Translations under genes and position numbers: made by a program
NCBI GenBank assembly: GCA_031264875.1
Contig: JAISDK010000194.1
Coordinates: 1 to 21,540, forward strand
DNA from: Prevotellaceae bacterium
GTDB taxonomy: Bacteria; Bacteroidota; Bacteroidia; Bacteroidales; UBA932
Length of the DNA stretch: 21,540 bases
Direction of reading: 5' to 3'
The notes under the pieces: model-generated
What the model saw: the letters and a program-made list of their open reading frames with translations, nothing else
What the model was told of the DNA's origin: nothing
Databases searched by the model: none
Part shown: one piece after another, positions 1 to 8,179 of the stretch
Numbering within the stretch: position 1 is the stretch's first letter
Layout: every line of letters begins with the position of its first letter

Positions 1-48
1 GAACACACATTAGGGCGAACACACATTAGGGCGAACACACATTAGGGC
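1..48. repeat. 16-bp tandem repeat, three exact copies
   Basis: The unit gaacacacattagggc occurs three times without mismatch at 1-16, 17-32 and 33-48; a fourth, diverged unit (49-64) runs into the inverted repeat that follows. The array is cut by the window edge, so its true copy number is unknown. No coding sense is apparent. Confidence 0.9.
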
Positions 49-160
49 GAACACACAGGTTCGCCCCTACATGTCGTTGCCGCGATTACCGTTGTCAATA
101 ATATCACAACACAGATGCCTGTTCCAGTCCATCGTAGGGGCGAACCTGTGTGTTCGCCCT
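44..160. repeat. Inverted repeat, 27-bp perfect arms
   Basis: Positions 44-70 and 134-160 are exact reverse complements (27 bp, containing cgaacacacaggttcgcccc and its complement), with a 63-bp spacer at 71-133. The left arm overlaps the 16-bp tandem array and the right arm overlaps the 21-bp array by one base. This nested arrangement suggests a REP/MITE-like extragenic element; I see no transposase and no target-site duplication. Confidence 0.85.
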
Positions 161-222
161 TATTAAGCGTCATTTCGCCCTTATTAAGCGTCATTTCGCC
201 CTCGTTAAGCGTCTTTTCGCTC
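160..222. repeat. 21-bp tandem repeat, two exact plus one degenerate copy
   Basis: Two identical 21-bp units at 160-180 and 181-201 (core ttaagcgtcatttcgccc) are followed by a third unit at 202-222 with four changes. The shared tcgccc/cgaac wording with the flanking repeats indicates one composite repeat region. Confidence 0.85.
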
Positions 223-313
223 TTAGTTGCGGTACGAAACGAACACTCGCAATGACGAGCGGCGATGTGATTACATCTCACAAAACCAGCCTGTACGCAG
301 TATAACCATTAAT

Positions 314-355
314 CACTAATCATTAATCATTAGCCACTAATCATTAATCATTAGC
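314..355. repeat. 21-bp AT-rich tandem duplication
   Basis: Two exact 21-bp units (314-334, 335-355), each built from the shorter word cattaat/actaatcatta. The block lies about 90 bp upstream of the dapB start. It may be simple-sequence slippage; no regulatory role can be assigned. Confidence 0.85.
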
Positions 356-443
356 TGTTAATCCCTTTTGCCGGACTGAAAAATTTCATTTAAGTTTGCA
401 CTGTTAATAATTGTAAAAATAACTATTTTAATATTTGAAACAG

Positions 444-1151
444 ATGAATATAGCATTAATAGGATACGGGAAAATGGGTAAGGCAATAGAGCGTTTAGCC
501 CTCAGCAGAGGACACTCTATTACAGCTAAAATAGACCAAGACAATACGGAAGACATTTATTCCGACATCTTTAAATCCTCCGACATTGCCATTGAATTTA
601 GCACGCCCGACACAGCATTCCACAACGTTTCCACCGCGCTGAACCTCGGCGTTCCCGTAGTTTGCGGCACAACAGGCTGGCTCGACAAGCTCGAACAGGC
701 CAAACGGTTATGCGAAATACAGAAAATAACATTCATATACTCGTCAAACTTCAGCCTCGGCGTCAACATCTTCTTCCACATCAACAAAAAGCTGGCCGAA
801 GTAATGAAAAACTATCCCGAATACTCCGCTTCAATCGAAGAAATACACCACATACACAAAAAGGACGCACCGAGCGGAACAGCAGTAACTTTAGCCGAAG
901 ACATCCTCGCCCAGTCCGGCCTGGCAAAATGGTCGCTGGAAAAAGAAGAAAACAGCCTTCACATCACCGCCCTGCGCGAAGGAGAAGTCCCCGGCACACA
1001 CTCCGTAACGTACGAAAGCGGCATCGACTCGATCACCCTGCGTCACGAAGCCAAAAGCCGCGACGGATTTGCCCTCGGAGCCGTCATTGCTGCCGAATTT
1101 GCCATCGGAAAATATGGATTTTATACAATGGAGGACGTTTTAGGCTTATAG
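444..1151 (+). CDS. dapB: 4-hydroxy-tetrahydrodipicolinate reductase DapB
   Basis: NAD(P)H-dependent reduction of hydroxy-tetrahydrodipicolinate, the second committed step of the diaminopimelate/lysine pathway in the cytosol. The 235-residue product has the N-terminal dinucleotide loop GYGKMG (residues 7-12), the conserved CGTTG (74-78) and the family signature EEIHHIHKKDAPSGTA (132-147) with the catalytic His pair and Lys140. It is shorter than the roughly 270-residue enterobacterial enzyme, which I regard as usual for Bacteroidota. I chose ATG 444 over an in-frame TTG at 435 because the homology starts at MNIALIGYG and the TTG lies inside a possible -7 element (aatatttg, 430-437); the leader would then be almost absent. 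It heads an operon: the next gene starts 18 bp downstream. Confidence 0.95.
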   Translation: MNIALIGYGKMGKAIERLALSRGHSITAKIDQDNTEDIYSDIFKSSDIAIEFSTPDTAFHNVSTALNLGVPVVCGTTGWLDKLEQAKRLCEIQKITFIYSSNFSLGVNIFFHINKKLAEVMKNYPEYSASIEEIHHIHKKDAPSGTAVTLAEDILAQSGLAKWSLEKEENSLHITALREGEVPGTHSVTYESGIDSITLRHEAKSRDGFALGAVIAAEFAIGKYGFYTMEDVLGL

Positions 1152-1169
1152 GCAAGCTATTTTAATGCA

Positions 1170-3092
1170 ATGAAAACACGTCCGTTAAGTATCCTTTTAC
1201 CCGTCCTGTTCATTTCCTGTGCCATAACGGCGCAAACAGGCAGCGTCACGGGTATCACAATCAGTCTCGATGGAACACTGATGTACTATACAGCCGAACA
1301 TTCCGATGAACATGCACTGTACATGGCAACAAAAAACGAATCGGGAACCTGGAACCCCGGAACAGGCGAGGACTCGTTCAACGAACACATAAAAGGCTAC
1401 ACCGTTAAAACACCTTTCCTGTCGTACGATGGACAGACGCTGTATTTCAGCGCCAACCTCCCCGGCTCGAAAGGGTTTGACATCTACTTCTCCGTGAAAA
1501 ACGGGGAAGCCTGGTCGAAACCCCTGCCACTCTCCCCGGTGATAAACACCGAGAAGGATGAAATATCGCCGTCACTGTCAGCCGGCAATCTCACAATTTA
1601 CTTTACCCGAAGCGGAATCGAAAGCGACTGTTACAATATTTACACATCCGAAGCCGACATTTCCGGATGGTCTGTGCCGCAGATTTTGCCGATACCCGTA
1701 AGCACGGGATGCGAAAAATACGCAACCATATCCCCGACAGGCCAAACACTGCTGTTTTCAACCGACAGGACATCGGAAAAAAAGAAAAAAAAATACAGCA
1801 TATACCATTCCACCCTAATCGGCAACAACATCTGGACGCCGCCTGCCCCCGTCGATAACACGCCAAGGGAATACAGCGAGTTTACCCCAGCCATCGACTA
1901 CGGAAACAGCAAAATGACAGTCACAAGAAGCGGCATCGACAGCTCCACATGCCGAATACATTCATACGACGTCCCCGTTAACAAGCCATATACAGTGATA
2001 AAGGGAACGGTAAAGGACGAAAGCGGCAAGCCTGTCAATGCCGAAATAACAGTGCATGACACATATACCGGCACCCTTCACGGCAAGTCCGAAAGCAGTC
2101 CCGCCACCGGCGAATACACCCTTGCGCTTCCCAACGGAGGCCTGTACGGCATCACATACTCAATAAAAAACGGTTCCCGACACTTTGAAACCCTCAACAC
2201 TGCCGCCAGCATGCCGGGTAAGACAATCGTAAAAAACATTATGCTGATCGACATGGCCGCCGTCAATATAATCGTGCAGGACGCTCTTTCCGACAAACTT
2301 ATCGACGCGGAAGTACAGGTTTACGAGAAAACAAAAACAGCCCGGGTAACCAAGCTCGGCGAAGGACGGTACCGCATCGTTACCCCGACATTCGAAAACT
2401 CGGAAATAGAACTGTACAGGGAAAACTATATAAAGGAAAGCCTGTTCGTCAAATTCGGCGACTATGTGGAGTTCGGAGAACTGTACCACAGCGTAAAGCT
2501 CAAACCCGACATGCGTTCAGGCATCATCAACATTAAGGACATCTCCTCCGGACAGGGAATCAGCGCAAACGTCGAAATCAAAAACCTTAACATCCGCAAC
2601 GACATAATTCCCATATCCGTTGCAGATACCGGGAAATATGAATTTCACATAAGAAAAGACTGCAAATATTCCATCAGCGTAACCCTGAAAGGCTATTTTT
2701 ACTACTACACCGTATGGAAAGCCGATGCAGGCAGAATCGGCCAGACACTCGACGTCCATCCGGTACCGCTGAACGAAATCAACAAAATCCCCATGCCCGC
2801 CCTGTCATTCCCGGAAGGAGAATCGTCGCTGTCGCCCGAAGCCTCCGGAGAATTGGCCTGCGTTGTGAAAATACTGCGCAACAATCCCGAATACAAAGCC
2901 GTACTCTCGCTGTATCACACGGATGACGAAAAAGAACTGTCCGTGGCACAGCAGCGGGCAAGGTCGATCGCCACATTCATGGAATCGAGCCGGATACCGA
3001 AAACCGAATACAGAATAGAAATCACTCCTGCCGATAAGGAAAAAATCCCCGACATTACCTTCGTCATGAACAATTCGTCCGACAGAAAATGA
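1170..3092 (+). CDS. Secreted PD40 beta-propeller protein with carboxypeptidase-regulatory and OmpA-like domains
   Basis: 640 residues with an N-terminal export signal (hydrophobic core LSILLPVLFIS). Cys17 in FISC could be a weak lipobox, or signal peptidase I could cut after ITA (residue 21). Residues about 25-265 contain repeated PD40/WD40-like blades of the form SxDGQTLYFSANLPGSKGFDIY, SPTGQTLLFSTDR and so on. A carboxypeptidase-regulatory-like fold follows at about 275-350 (IKGTVKDESGKPVNAEITV), then more beta-rich sequence, and about 543-636 resembles a shortened OmpA/MotB domain (HTDDEKELSVAQQRARSIA, keeping an HTD and an RA). Propeller plus CRD plus OmpA recalls PorE of the type IX secretion system, but the N-terminal TPR part of PorE is missing. 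Likely envelope-anchored; function unproven. It sits between dapB and metX, overlapping metX by 4 bp. Confidence 0.8.
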   Translation: MKTRPLSILLPVLFISCAITAQTGSVTGITISLDGTLMYYTAEHSDEHALYMATKNESGTWNPGTGEDSFNEHIKGYTVKTPFLSYDGQTLYFSANLPGSKGFDIYFSVKNGEAWSKPLPLSPVINTEKDEISPSLSAGNLTIYFTRSGIESDCYNIYTSEADISGWSVPQILPIPVSTGCEKYATISPTGQTLLFSTDRTSEKKKKKYSIYHSTLIGNNIWTPPAPVDNTPREYSEFTPAIDYGNSKMTVTRSGIDSSTCRIHSYDVPVNKPYTVIKGTVKDESGKPVNAEITVHDTYTGTLHGKSESSPATGEYTLALPNGGLYGITYSIKNGSRHFETLNTAASMPGKTIVKNIMLIDMAAVNIIVQDALSDKLIDAEVQVYEKTKTARVTKLGEGRYRIVTPTFENSEIELYRENYIKESLFVKFGDYVEFGELYHSVKLKPDMRSGIINIKDISSGQGISANVEIKNLNIRNDIIPISVADTGKYEFHIRKDCKYSISVTLKGYFYYYTVWKADAGRIGQTLDVHPVPLNEINKIPMPALSFPEGESSLSPEASGELACVVKILRNNPEYKAVLSLYHTDDEKELSVAQQRARSIATFMESSRIPKTEYRIEITPADKEKIPDITFVMNNSSDRK

Positions 3093-4102
3093 AAGCAAAC
3101 CATATCATATTTCCAGGCGCCTTCCGTCTGGAAACAGGCGATACCCTTGAAGACATTGAAGTAACATATCACACCCTCGGAACACTGACCGCCAGCAGCA
3201 AAGTCGTCTGGATATGCCACGCGCTCACAGCCAATTCGGATGCAGAAGAATGGTGGCCCGGAATGGTTGGCGACAACAAGTTTTTCAACAGTCAGAACTG
3301 TTTCGCAATCTGCGCTAATGTCATAGGCTCATGCTACGGCGCTACCGGCCCGCTCTCCACCAATCCACGTACCGGACGCCCGTACTTCAGCGAATTTCCC
3401 TGCGTAACAGTGAGAGACATGGTTGCTGTACACAATAAACTCCGCGAACACCTGGGAATCGACAAAATACATACCGTCATAGGAAGCTCAATCGGGGGAT
3501 TTCAGGCAATTGAATATGCCATGCTGATTCCCGACAGCATCGAACACCTCGTACTCATCGCAACAAACTGCCGCGTTACACCCTGGGGCACGGCATTTAA
3601 CGAAGCGCAGCGCATGGCGGTTCTTGCAGACCGCACCTATTTCGACAATACCCCGGAAGGCGGACTGGAAGGAATGAAAGCGGCACGGGCTACAGCGCTG
3701 CTGAGCTATCGCAGCTACAACGGGTACAACAAAACTCAGAGCGAAAACGACGACAATGTGATATTTGCCGACAGGGCTGCTTCGTACGAAAGATATCAGG
3801 GAAAAAAACTTGCCGACAGATTCAATGCCTATTCATATTTGATAATGACAAAGGCAATCGACAGCCACAATACGGGACGCCTGCGCGGAGGAGTGGAAAA
3901 AGCCCTTGCATCCCTGAAAGCGAAAACCCTGCTGATCGGAATCGACAGCGACATACTGTTCCCCGCTACGGAACTGAAATTTATGCACAGGCATATCCCA
4001 AACTCACAGTATGCCGAACTATCGTCCATTTTCGGACACGACGGCTTCCTTCTCGAATCGGAACAGCTGTCGGCAATAATGCAGAACTTTTTTAACGGTT
4101 AA
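3089..4102 (+). CDS. metX: Homoserine O-acetyltransferase MetX
   Basis: Acetyl-CoA-dependent activation of homoserine in methionine synthesis; cytosolic alpha/beta-hydrolase fold. The 337-residue product shows the oxyanion/substrate region GSCYGATGPLSTNP (80-93), the nucleophile elbow IGSSIGGFQA (Ser134), IDSDILFP (probable catalytic Asp288) and GHDGF (His317), giving a complete Ser-Asp-His triad. The RDMV motif (109-112) is also typical. ATG overlaps the previous stop (ATGA), implying translational coupling with the envelope gene upstream and cotranscription with dapB, so the operon joins lysine and methionine branches of the aspartate family. The acyl donor could be succinyl-CoA in some members; I call acetyl from overall resemblance only. 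Confidence 0.93.
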   Translation: MKANHIIFPGAFRLETGDTLEDIEVTYHTLGTLTASSKVVWICHALTANSDAEEWWPGMVGDNKFFNSQNCFAICANVIGSCYGATGPLSTNPRTGRPYFSEFPCVTVRDMVAVHNKLREHLGIDKIHTVIGSSIGGFQAIEYAMLIPDSIEHLVLIATNCRVTPWGTAFNEAQRMAVLADRTYFDNTPEGGLEGMKAARATALLSYRSYNGYNKTQSENDDNVIFADRAASYERYQGKKLADRFNAYSYLIMTKAIDSHNTGRLRGGVEKALASLKAKTLLIGIDSDILFPATELKFMHRHIPNSQYAELSSIFGHDGFLLESEQLSAIMQNFFNG

Positions 4103-4112
4103 AATAACCCGC

Positions 4113-4226
4113 CGTAGTCTGGAGACCAATGTCATCAAGTTAAGCCATGCTATTGCCTATAAGTCTTAAGTACTTTAGAGTCTTTAAAGACTTTAAAGTA
4201 CTTAAGACTTATAGGCAATAGCCCTG
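4113..4226. repeat. Interspersed extragenic repeat, copy A
   Basis: The 32-bp stretch 4113-4144 (core gtagtctggagaccaatgtc) recurs with three substitutions at 7950-7981. The outer end caatagccctg (4216-4226) also recurs exactly at 8000-8010. Both copies begin shortly after a stop codon. The segment between the two conserved ends differs in length and sequence: here it holds the 74-bp palindrome. A dispersed non-coding element is the simplest reading. Confidence 0.75.
4149..4222. repeat. 74-bp near-perfect palindrome
   Basis: Positions 4149-4185 and 4186-4222 are reverse complements over 37 bp with a single exception (4178 G against 4193 T, which would still pair as G-U in RNA). There is no loop: the centre is gtctttaaagac. 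The arms begin and end gctattgcctataagtctta / its complement. No T-tract follows, so it is not a standard intrinsic terminator, although a transcript from metX would fold here into a very long hairpin. A smaller imperfect hairpin follows at 4246-4278 (gttt..cccga / tcggg..aaac). Confidence 0.9.
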
Positions 4227-4368
4227 AAATGGCACGAAATAACCGGTTTACACCCGAGCGAAGGGTTTTCGGGCAAACACTATTTAGAGATACAAAATAA
4301 ATAGCATCTAATGTGTTAAATTGTATTTGAAAACTGTTATATTCTGCTTATTTCGCATCGCTTACCGA

Positions 4369-4398
4369 TTTGCACATTAAAAATAATTACTACCTTTG
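4369..4398 (+). promoter_or_regulatory. Bacteroidota-type promoter of serS
   Basis: TTTG at 4369-4372 and TACCTTTG at 4391-4398 are 18 bp apart, fitting the -33/-7 pattern of the Bacteroidota housekeeping sigma factor. The serS ATG lies 19 bp after the -7 element, so the leader is very short. Confidence 0.7.
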
Positions 4399-4417
4399 AG
4401 GCTCAAAATTTAGGATT

Positions 4418-5707
4418 ATGCTTACTGTAAAGACAATAGAAAATAACAGGGATTATGTCGTTTCCCGTTTGAAAGTAAAAGGCTTTGATGCTGCGCAGGT
4501 TGCAGATGAAATTATTGTGACGGAAGAAATGCGCAGAAAAAAACAGACTGAACTCGAAACCCTTTTTGCCGTACAGAACCGTGTGGCAAAAGAAGCCGGC
4601 GTCCGTATCGGCATCCTGAAAAAGGAAGGTAAACACGAAGAGGCGGAGACGGTTAAACAAAATGCTGCCGAAGAATCGGCAAAATTCAAGGCAAGGTCGG
4701 CGGAACTCGAAACCGAAGTAGCCCGGCTGGAAAAACAGCTGTATGACAAGCTCGTTTTACTGCCCAACCTTCCCCACGAATCGGTTCCCGAAGGAAAATC
4801 GTCTGAAAACAACGTCACGGTAAAAGAATCGGGAACCGTCCCCACATCTGCCGGACAGCCGCACTGGGAGCTTGCCGCAAAATACGGAATCATTGATTTC
4901 GAGGCGGGCAACAAGCTCACAGGCGCCGGATTCCCCGTTTACACGGGAAAAGGAGCAAAACTGCAGCGCGCACTGATTTCGATGTTTCTCGACCACAATA
5001 TCGAAAGAGGCTACCTCGAAGTGCAGCCGCCGCTGATGGTAAACACGGATTCCGGATTCGGCACAGGCCAGTTGCCGGACAAGGAAGGGCAGATGTATCA
5101 CGTTACTGCCGACGACTTTTACCTGATTCCCACGGCGGAAGTTCCGGTAACAAACCTTTACAGGAACACGATAGTCGCCGAAAACGAACTCCCCGTCAGG
5201 CTGACGGCATATACTCCCTGTTTCAGGCGCGAAGCAGGTTCGTATGGCAAGGACGTGAGGGGACTAAACCGCCTGCACCAGTTCGACAAGGTCGAAATTG
5301 TGCAGATAACCAGACCCGAACTCTCTTACGGCGCCCTCGACGAAATGGTTGCCCACGTCGAAGAACTTATCGTAAAACTGGAACTGCCATACAGGATTCT
5401 TCGCCTGTGCGGTGGCGACATCAGTTTCAACTCGGCGCTGACATACGATTTTGAAGTCTATTCGGCAGCCCAGGGACGCTGGCTCGAAGTGAGTTCCGTG
5501 TCCAACTTCGAGTCTTTCCAGGCAAACAGGCTGAAACTGCGCTATAAAACGCAGCAAAAGAAAACGGAACTCCTGCATACGCTCAACGGAAGCTCGCTCG
5601 CCCTCCCCCGAATCGTTGCCGCCCTGCTGGAAAACAATCAGACCGACAGCGGCATAGCAATACCCAAAGCGCTTGTGCCATACACCGGGTTCGACATCAT
5701 ACAGTAA
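4418..5707 (+). CDS. serS: Serine--tRNA ligase
   Basis: Class II aminoacyl-tRNA synthetase charging tRNA-Ser (and tRNA-Sec where present). The 429-residue length is standard. Residues about 30-112 are the long antiparallel coiled-coil arm that holds the tRNA-Ser variable arm, rich in Glu/Lys/Ala. Catalytic features: TAE serine-binding loop (239-241), motif 2 with FRREAGSYGKDVRGL (269-283), and motif 3 with LNGSSLALPRIVAALLENNQ (389-408). Start at ATG 4418 fits both the family N-terminus MLTVKTIE and the promoter just upstream. The next gene begins 6 bp after the stop, so the two membrane proteins downstream probably share this transcript. Confidence 0.97.
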   Translation: MLTVKTIENNRDYVVSRLKVKGFDAAQVADEIIVTEEMRRKKQTELETLFAVQNRVAKEAGVRIGILKKEGKHEEAETVKQNAAEESAKFKARSAELETEVARLEKQLYDKLVLLPNLPHESVPEGKSSENNVTVKESGTVPTSAGQPHWELAAKYGIIDFEAGNKLTGAGFPVYTGKGAKLQRALISMFLDHNIERGYLEVQPPLMVNTDSGFGTGQLPDKEGQMYHVTADDFYLIPTAEVPVTNLYRNTIVAENELPVRLTAYTPCFRREAGSYGKDVRGLNRLHQFDKVEIVQITRPELSYGALDEMVAHVEELIVKLELPYRILRLCGGDISFNSALTYDFEVYSAAQGRWLEVSSVSNFESFQANRLKLRYKTQQKKTELLHTLNGSSLALPRIVAALLENNQTDSGIAIPKALVPYTGFDIIQ

Positions 5708-5713
5708 CCGCCC

Positions 5714-6607
5714 ATGCTGTCAGTACTGTTAATACTTGCTTTCGCCGCTGTCTTTCACGGCATACTGGGACGAACGCGAAGTATCCTGAGCGGACGGAAA
5801 GGCCCGAAAATATTGCAGCCGGTTTATAATCTGGCGCTGCTGTTCCGCAAGGGAGAAGTAATAAACGCCGGTTCGGGCATAATATTCAGGCTTGCCCCGC
5901 CGGCGAGCTTTGCAGCCATATTTATTGCCATGCTGATGGCGCCTTTCGGAAAACTGGGAAGCGCCATATCTTTTCACGGCGACTTCATTATGTTTGCATA
6001 CCTGCTGGCTTTTAGCCGGTTTGTCATGATAGTAGGCGCGCTTGACACTGCTTCGCCGTTCGAGGGAATGGGCGCGTCGAGGGAAGCCCTGTACGGGATG
6101 CTGGCCGAACCCGCCTTTTTTGTACTTGCCGGCACGTTTGCCATGCTTACCGGCAAGGGTTCGTTTGCAGAAATATTCGGTTTGTTCAACATGGACGGCA
6201 TGAACGCCGTTATTCCCGGACTGCTTGCCGCCTTTGCTTTTTTCCTGATGCTGCTGGTCGAAACAGGACGCATGCCTGTGGACGACCCGCGAACACATCT
6301 GGAACTGACTATGATACACGAAGTAATGATTTTGGATTACAGCGGATTCGACCTGGCTCTGATACATATTGCCACATACATCAGGGCTGCCGTGTATTCG
6401 GCGCTTACCGTGCTTTGCGTCCTTCCCGGCAGCCTGCACGCTGCGGTTTACATGCCGCTGTTCACCATTGCCATCATAGCCGTTCCCGCCGTTACGGGAT
6501 TTTTTGAAAGCTTCAGGGCAAGAAACAGGCTGCAAAGAAATCCGTCGTACATACTTACAATGACCGTAACGGCCATCGTTTCATTTATTACTGCCGCAAT
6601 TATTTAA
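5714..6607 (+). CDS. Group 4 hydrogenase / complex I-like membrane subunit (HycD/HyfC/NuoH family)
   Basis: 297 residues with about eight hydrophobic segments. Signature stretches of the NuoH/HycD family are present: GRKGPKILQPVYNL (27-40) with LLFRKGEVI, SPFEGMGASRE (114-124), and ETGRMPVDDPRTHLELTMIHE (183-203). The acidic, quinone-cavity-like loop closely resembles formate hydrogenlyase HycD/HyfC rather than respiratory NuoH. In known complexes this subunit anchors the peripheral hydrogenase arm and lies at the start of the proton path. Here it is isolated between serS (6 bp upstream) and a glutamate-type symporter (6 bp downstream); its expected partners are not adjacent. HyfE- and HyfI-like genes occur 6-8 kb away. 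Family call is firm; the electron donor and ion coupled are unknown. Confidence 0.88.
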   Translation: MLSVLLILAFAAVFHGILGRTRSILSGRKGPKILQPVYNLALLFRKGEVINAGSGIIFRLAPPASFAAIFIAMLMAPFGKLGSAISFHGDFIMFAYLLAFSRFVMIVGALDTASPFEGMGASREALYGMLAEPAFFVLAGTFAMLTGKGSFAEIFGLFNMDGMNAVIPGLLAAFAFFLMLLVETGRMPVDDPRTHLELTMIHEVMILDYSGFDLALIHIATYIRAAVYSALTVLCVLPGSLHAAVYMPLFTIAIIAVPAVTGFFESFRARNRLQRNPSYILTMTVTAIVSFITAAII

Positions 6608-6613
6608 AACATT

Positions 6614-7882
6614 ATGTCGAAAACAAATAAACGAATACGTATTCCTCTTTACATGCAGATACTTGCCGGAATGGTTTCCGGCGCCGTCATCGGAATCGCC
6701 GCGCTGCAGATTGACGGCGCGCAGTTTATCTACAACTGGATCTATCCCTGGGGACGGATTTTTATCCGCCTCCTGCAGCTTATCGCCATACCGCTGGTTT
6801 TCATATCGCTGGTCAAAGGTGTTACGGGGCTGAAGGACATCGGCACAGTTTCGCGAATGGGCGGACGCACTGTAGCCATATATCTGGCAACTACACTGGC
6901 AGCGGTGCTTCTGGGAGTGTCGGCGGGACTGCTGGTCAAGCCGGGAATGCTGATCGACAGAACGCAGGTTGCACATATCCAGGAAGAATACCGGTCGTTC
7001 GCCGAAGATAAAAAGCATCTTGCCGAAACAAAGGGAGGGGAAGGGCCTCTGGCTTTCCTTGACGATATTGTCCCGAACAACATATTTAATGCTGCCGGCG
7101 ACAATTCGAAAATGCTGCAGGTGATATTTTTCGCCCTGTTCTTCGGACTTGCGGCGCTTACCGTCGTCCCGGCAAAAGTCAGGCCGGTCATAGCCCTGTT
7201 CGACGGACTTAACGATATTATTCTTCGCATGGTCGATTACATTATTTATCTGGCTCCATACGGCGTGGCGGCTTTAATGGCGGGTCTTGTCGCCGATTTT
7301 AACGGAGACACGGGCGTTTTTTCCGCCCTCGGCGTTTATGCCCTGACGGTAACAGTTTCCCTGCTCGTTCTCATTTTGCTTTTTTATCCGCTGCTGCTCC
7401 GTATCTTTACAAAAATCAGGCTTCGCAAGTTCATGAAAGATATTTATCCCGTCCAGCTGTTTGCGTTTACTACCAGCAGCAGTGCGGCGACGTTGCCCGT
7501 GACTATGGACGTCGCCGAAAAGAAGCTTGGAATATCGTCCGAAACGGCGTCCTTTGTCCTGCCCGTGGGTGTGACGGTCAATATGGACGGCACGAGCTGC
7601 TATCAGGCCATAGCTGTTGTCTTCATAGCCCAGGCGCTGGGCATTGACCTGAGCGTCACTCAGCTGCTTCTCATAGTGGCGTTGACTGTGCTTTCGTCTA
7701 TCGGCACTCCCGGAATACCCGGAGGCAGTTTTGTTATCCTGACAATGGTGCTGACCTCGGTTGGAATCCCTGCCGAAGGCCTGGCTCTGATTATAGGAAT
7801 CGACCGTCCGCTGGATATGCTGCGCACCTCTGTAAATGTGACCGGCGACGTTGTTACCGCTGCTATTGTCGATAAAAAATAA
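6614..7882 (+). CDS. Acidic amino acid/dicarboxylate:cation symporter (SLC1/DAACS family)
   Basis: Inner-membrane secondary transporter, 422 residues. Family landmarks: hairpin 1 TSSSAATLP (287-295), NMDGT in TM7 (323-327), hairpin 2 GTPGIPGG (364-371), and TM8 DRPLDMLRTSVNVTGD (397-412). The TM8 residues Asp401, Arg404, Thr405, Asn408 and Asp412 have the same spacing as the substrate- and Na+-binding residues of GltPh, and the Arg favours glutamate or aspartate over neutral amino acids; the Na+-site NMDGT is intact. A GltP/GltT-like role is therefore more likely than DctA (dicarboxylate). It follows the HyfC-like gene by 6 bp and ends shortly before the second copy of the interspersed repeat, which may mark the transcript end. 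Confidence 0.9.
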   Translation: MSKTNKRIRIPLYMQILAGMVSGAVIGIAALQIDGAQFIYNWIYPWGRIFIRLLQLIAIPLVFISLVKGVTGLKDIGTVSRMGGRTVAIYLATTLAAVLLGVSAGLLVKPGMLIDRTQVAHIQEEYRSFAEDKKHLAETKGGEGPLAFLDDIVPNNIFNAAGDNSKMLQVIFFALFFGLAALTVVPAKVRPVIALFDGLNDIILRMVDYIIYLAPYGVAALMAGLVADFNGDTGVFSALGVYALTVTVSLLVLILLFYPLLLRIFTKIRLRKFMKDIYPVQLFAFTTSSSAATLPVTMDVAEKKLGISSETASFVLPVGVTVNMDGTSCYQAIAVVFIAQALGIDLSVTQLLLIVALTVLSSIGTPGIPGGSFVILTMVLTSVGIPAEGLALIIGIDRPLDMLRTSVNVTGDVVTAAIVDKK

Positions 7883-7949
7883 CGGATAGTGAACATTGTT
7901 ATACCCCATGCAAACGGAACGCAGCTCGGGATATAAATGCTTCGCTCGG

Positions 7950-8010
7950 CGTAGTCTGGAGACCAATGTCGTCAAATTGAGGGCCGAAAGCCCGATAATC
8001 AATAGCCCTG
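7950..8010. repeat. Interspersed extragenic repeat, copy B
   Basis: 7950-7981 matches copy A (4113-4144) at 29 of 32 positions and 8000-8010 matches its outer end exactly. The middle here is short and holds gggccgaaagccc, a small GC-rich hairpin (GGGC/GCCC), in place of the long palindrome. The preceding cttcgctcgg (7940-7949) appears as its reverse complement beyond copy A (4254-4263), hinting at terminal inverted motifs. The rest of the 297-bp gap (7883-8179) shows only a promoter at its end. Confidence 0.75.
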
Positions 8011-8151
8011 TCCATCGTATATTGCACAAAATATACTGTCTTTATGAATGTCTAATCCTGATATTTTCATCTTATGATTCTGTTTTATTAACAGGCGGCA
8101 AAGGTAATATCTTAATTTTTATCCGTCTGTGTGGAATCCAAAATTTTCATG

Positions 8152-8159
8152 TACATTTG
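8152..8159 (+). promoter_or_regulatory. -7 element (TACATTTG) upstream of the coiled-coil gene
   Basis: Perfect TAnnTTTG 20 bp before ATG 8180. A -33 TTTG is not evident; TGTG at about 8129-8132 is the nearest partial match. Confidence 0.5.
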
Positions 8160-8179
8160 TATTTTAATTTTAAAAAGAT

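Noticed and set aside
42..281. 79-codon minus-strand frame over the repeat block
   Set aside because: It consists of translated tandem repeats (TLNKGEM-like) and has no family resemblance; the DNA repeats explain it.
435..443. TTG start for dapB giving three extra residues
   Set aside because: Family homology begins at the ATG 444 and the TTG is part of a promoter-like element.
662..1165. 167-codon frame inside dapB
   Set aside because: Arg-rich shadow of the dapB frame; dapB is clearly the real gene.
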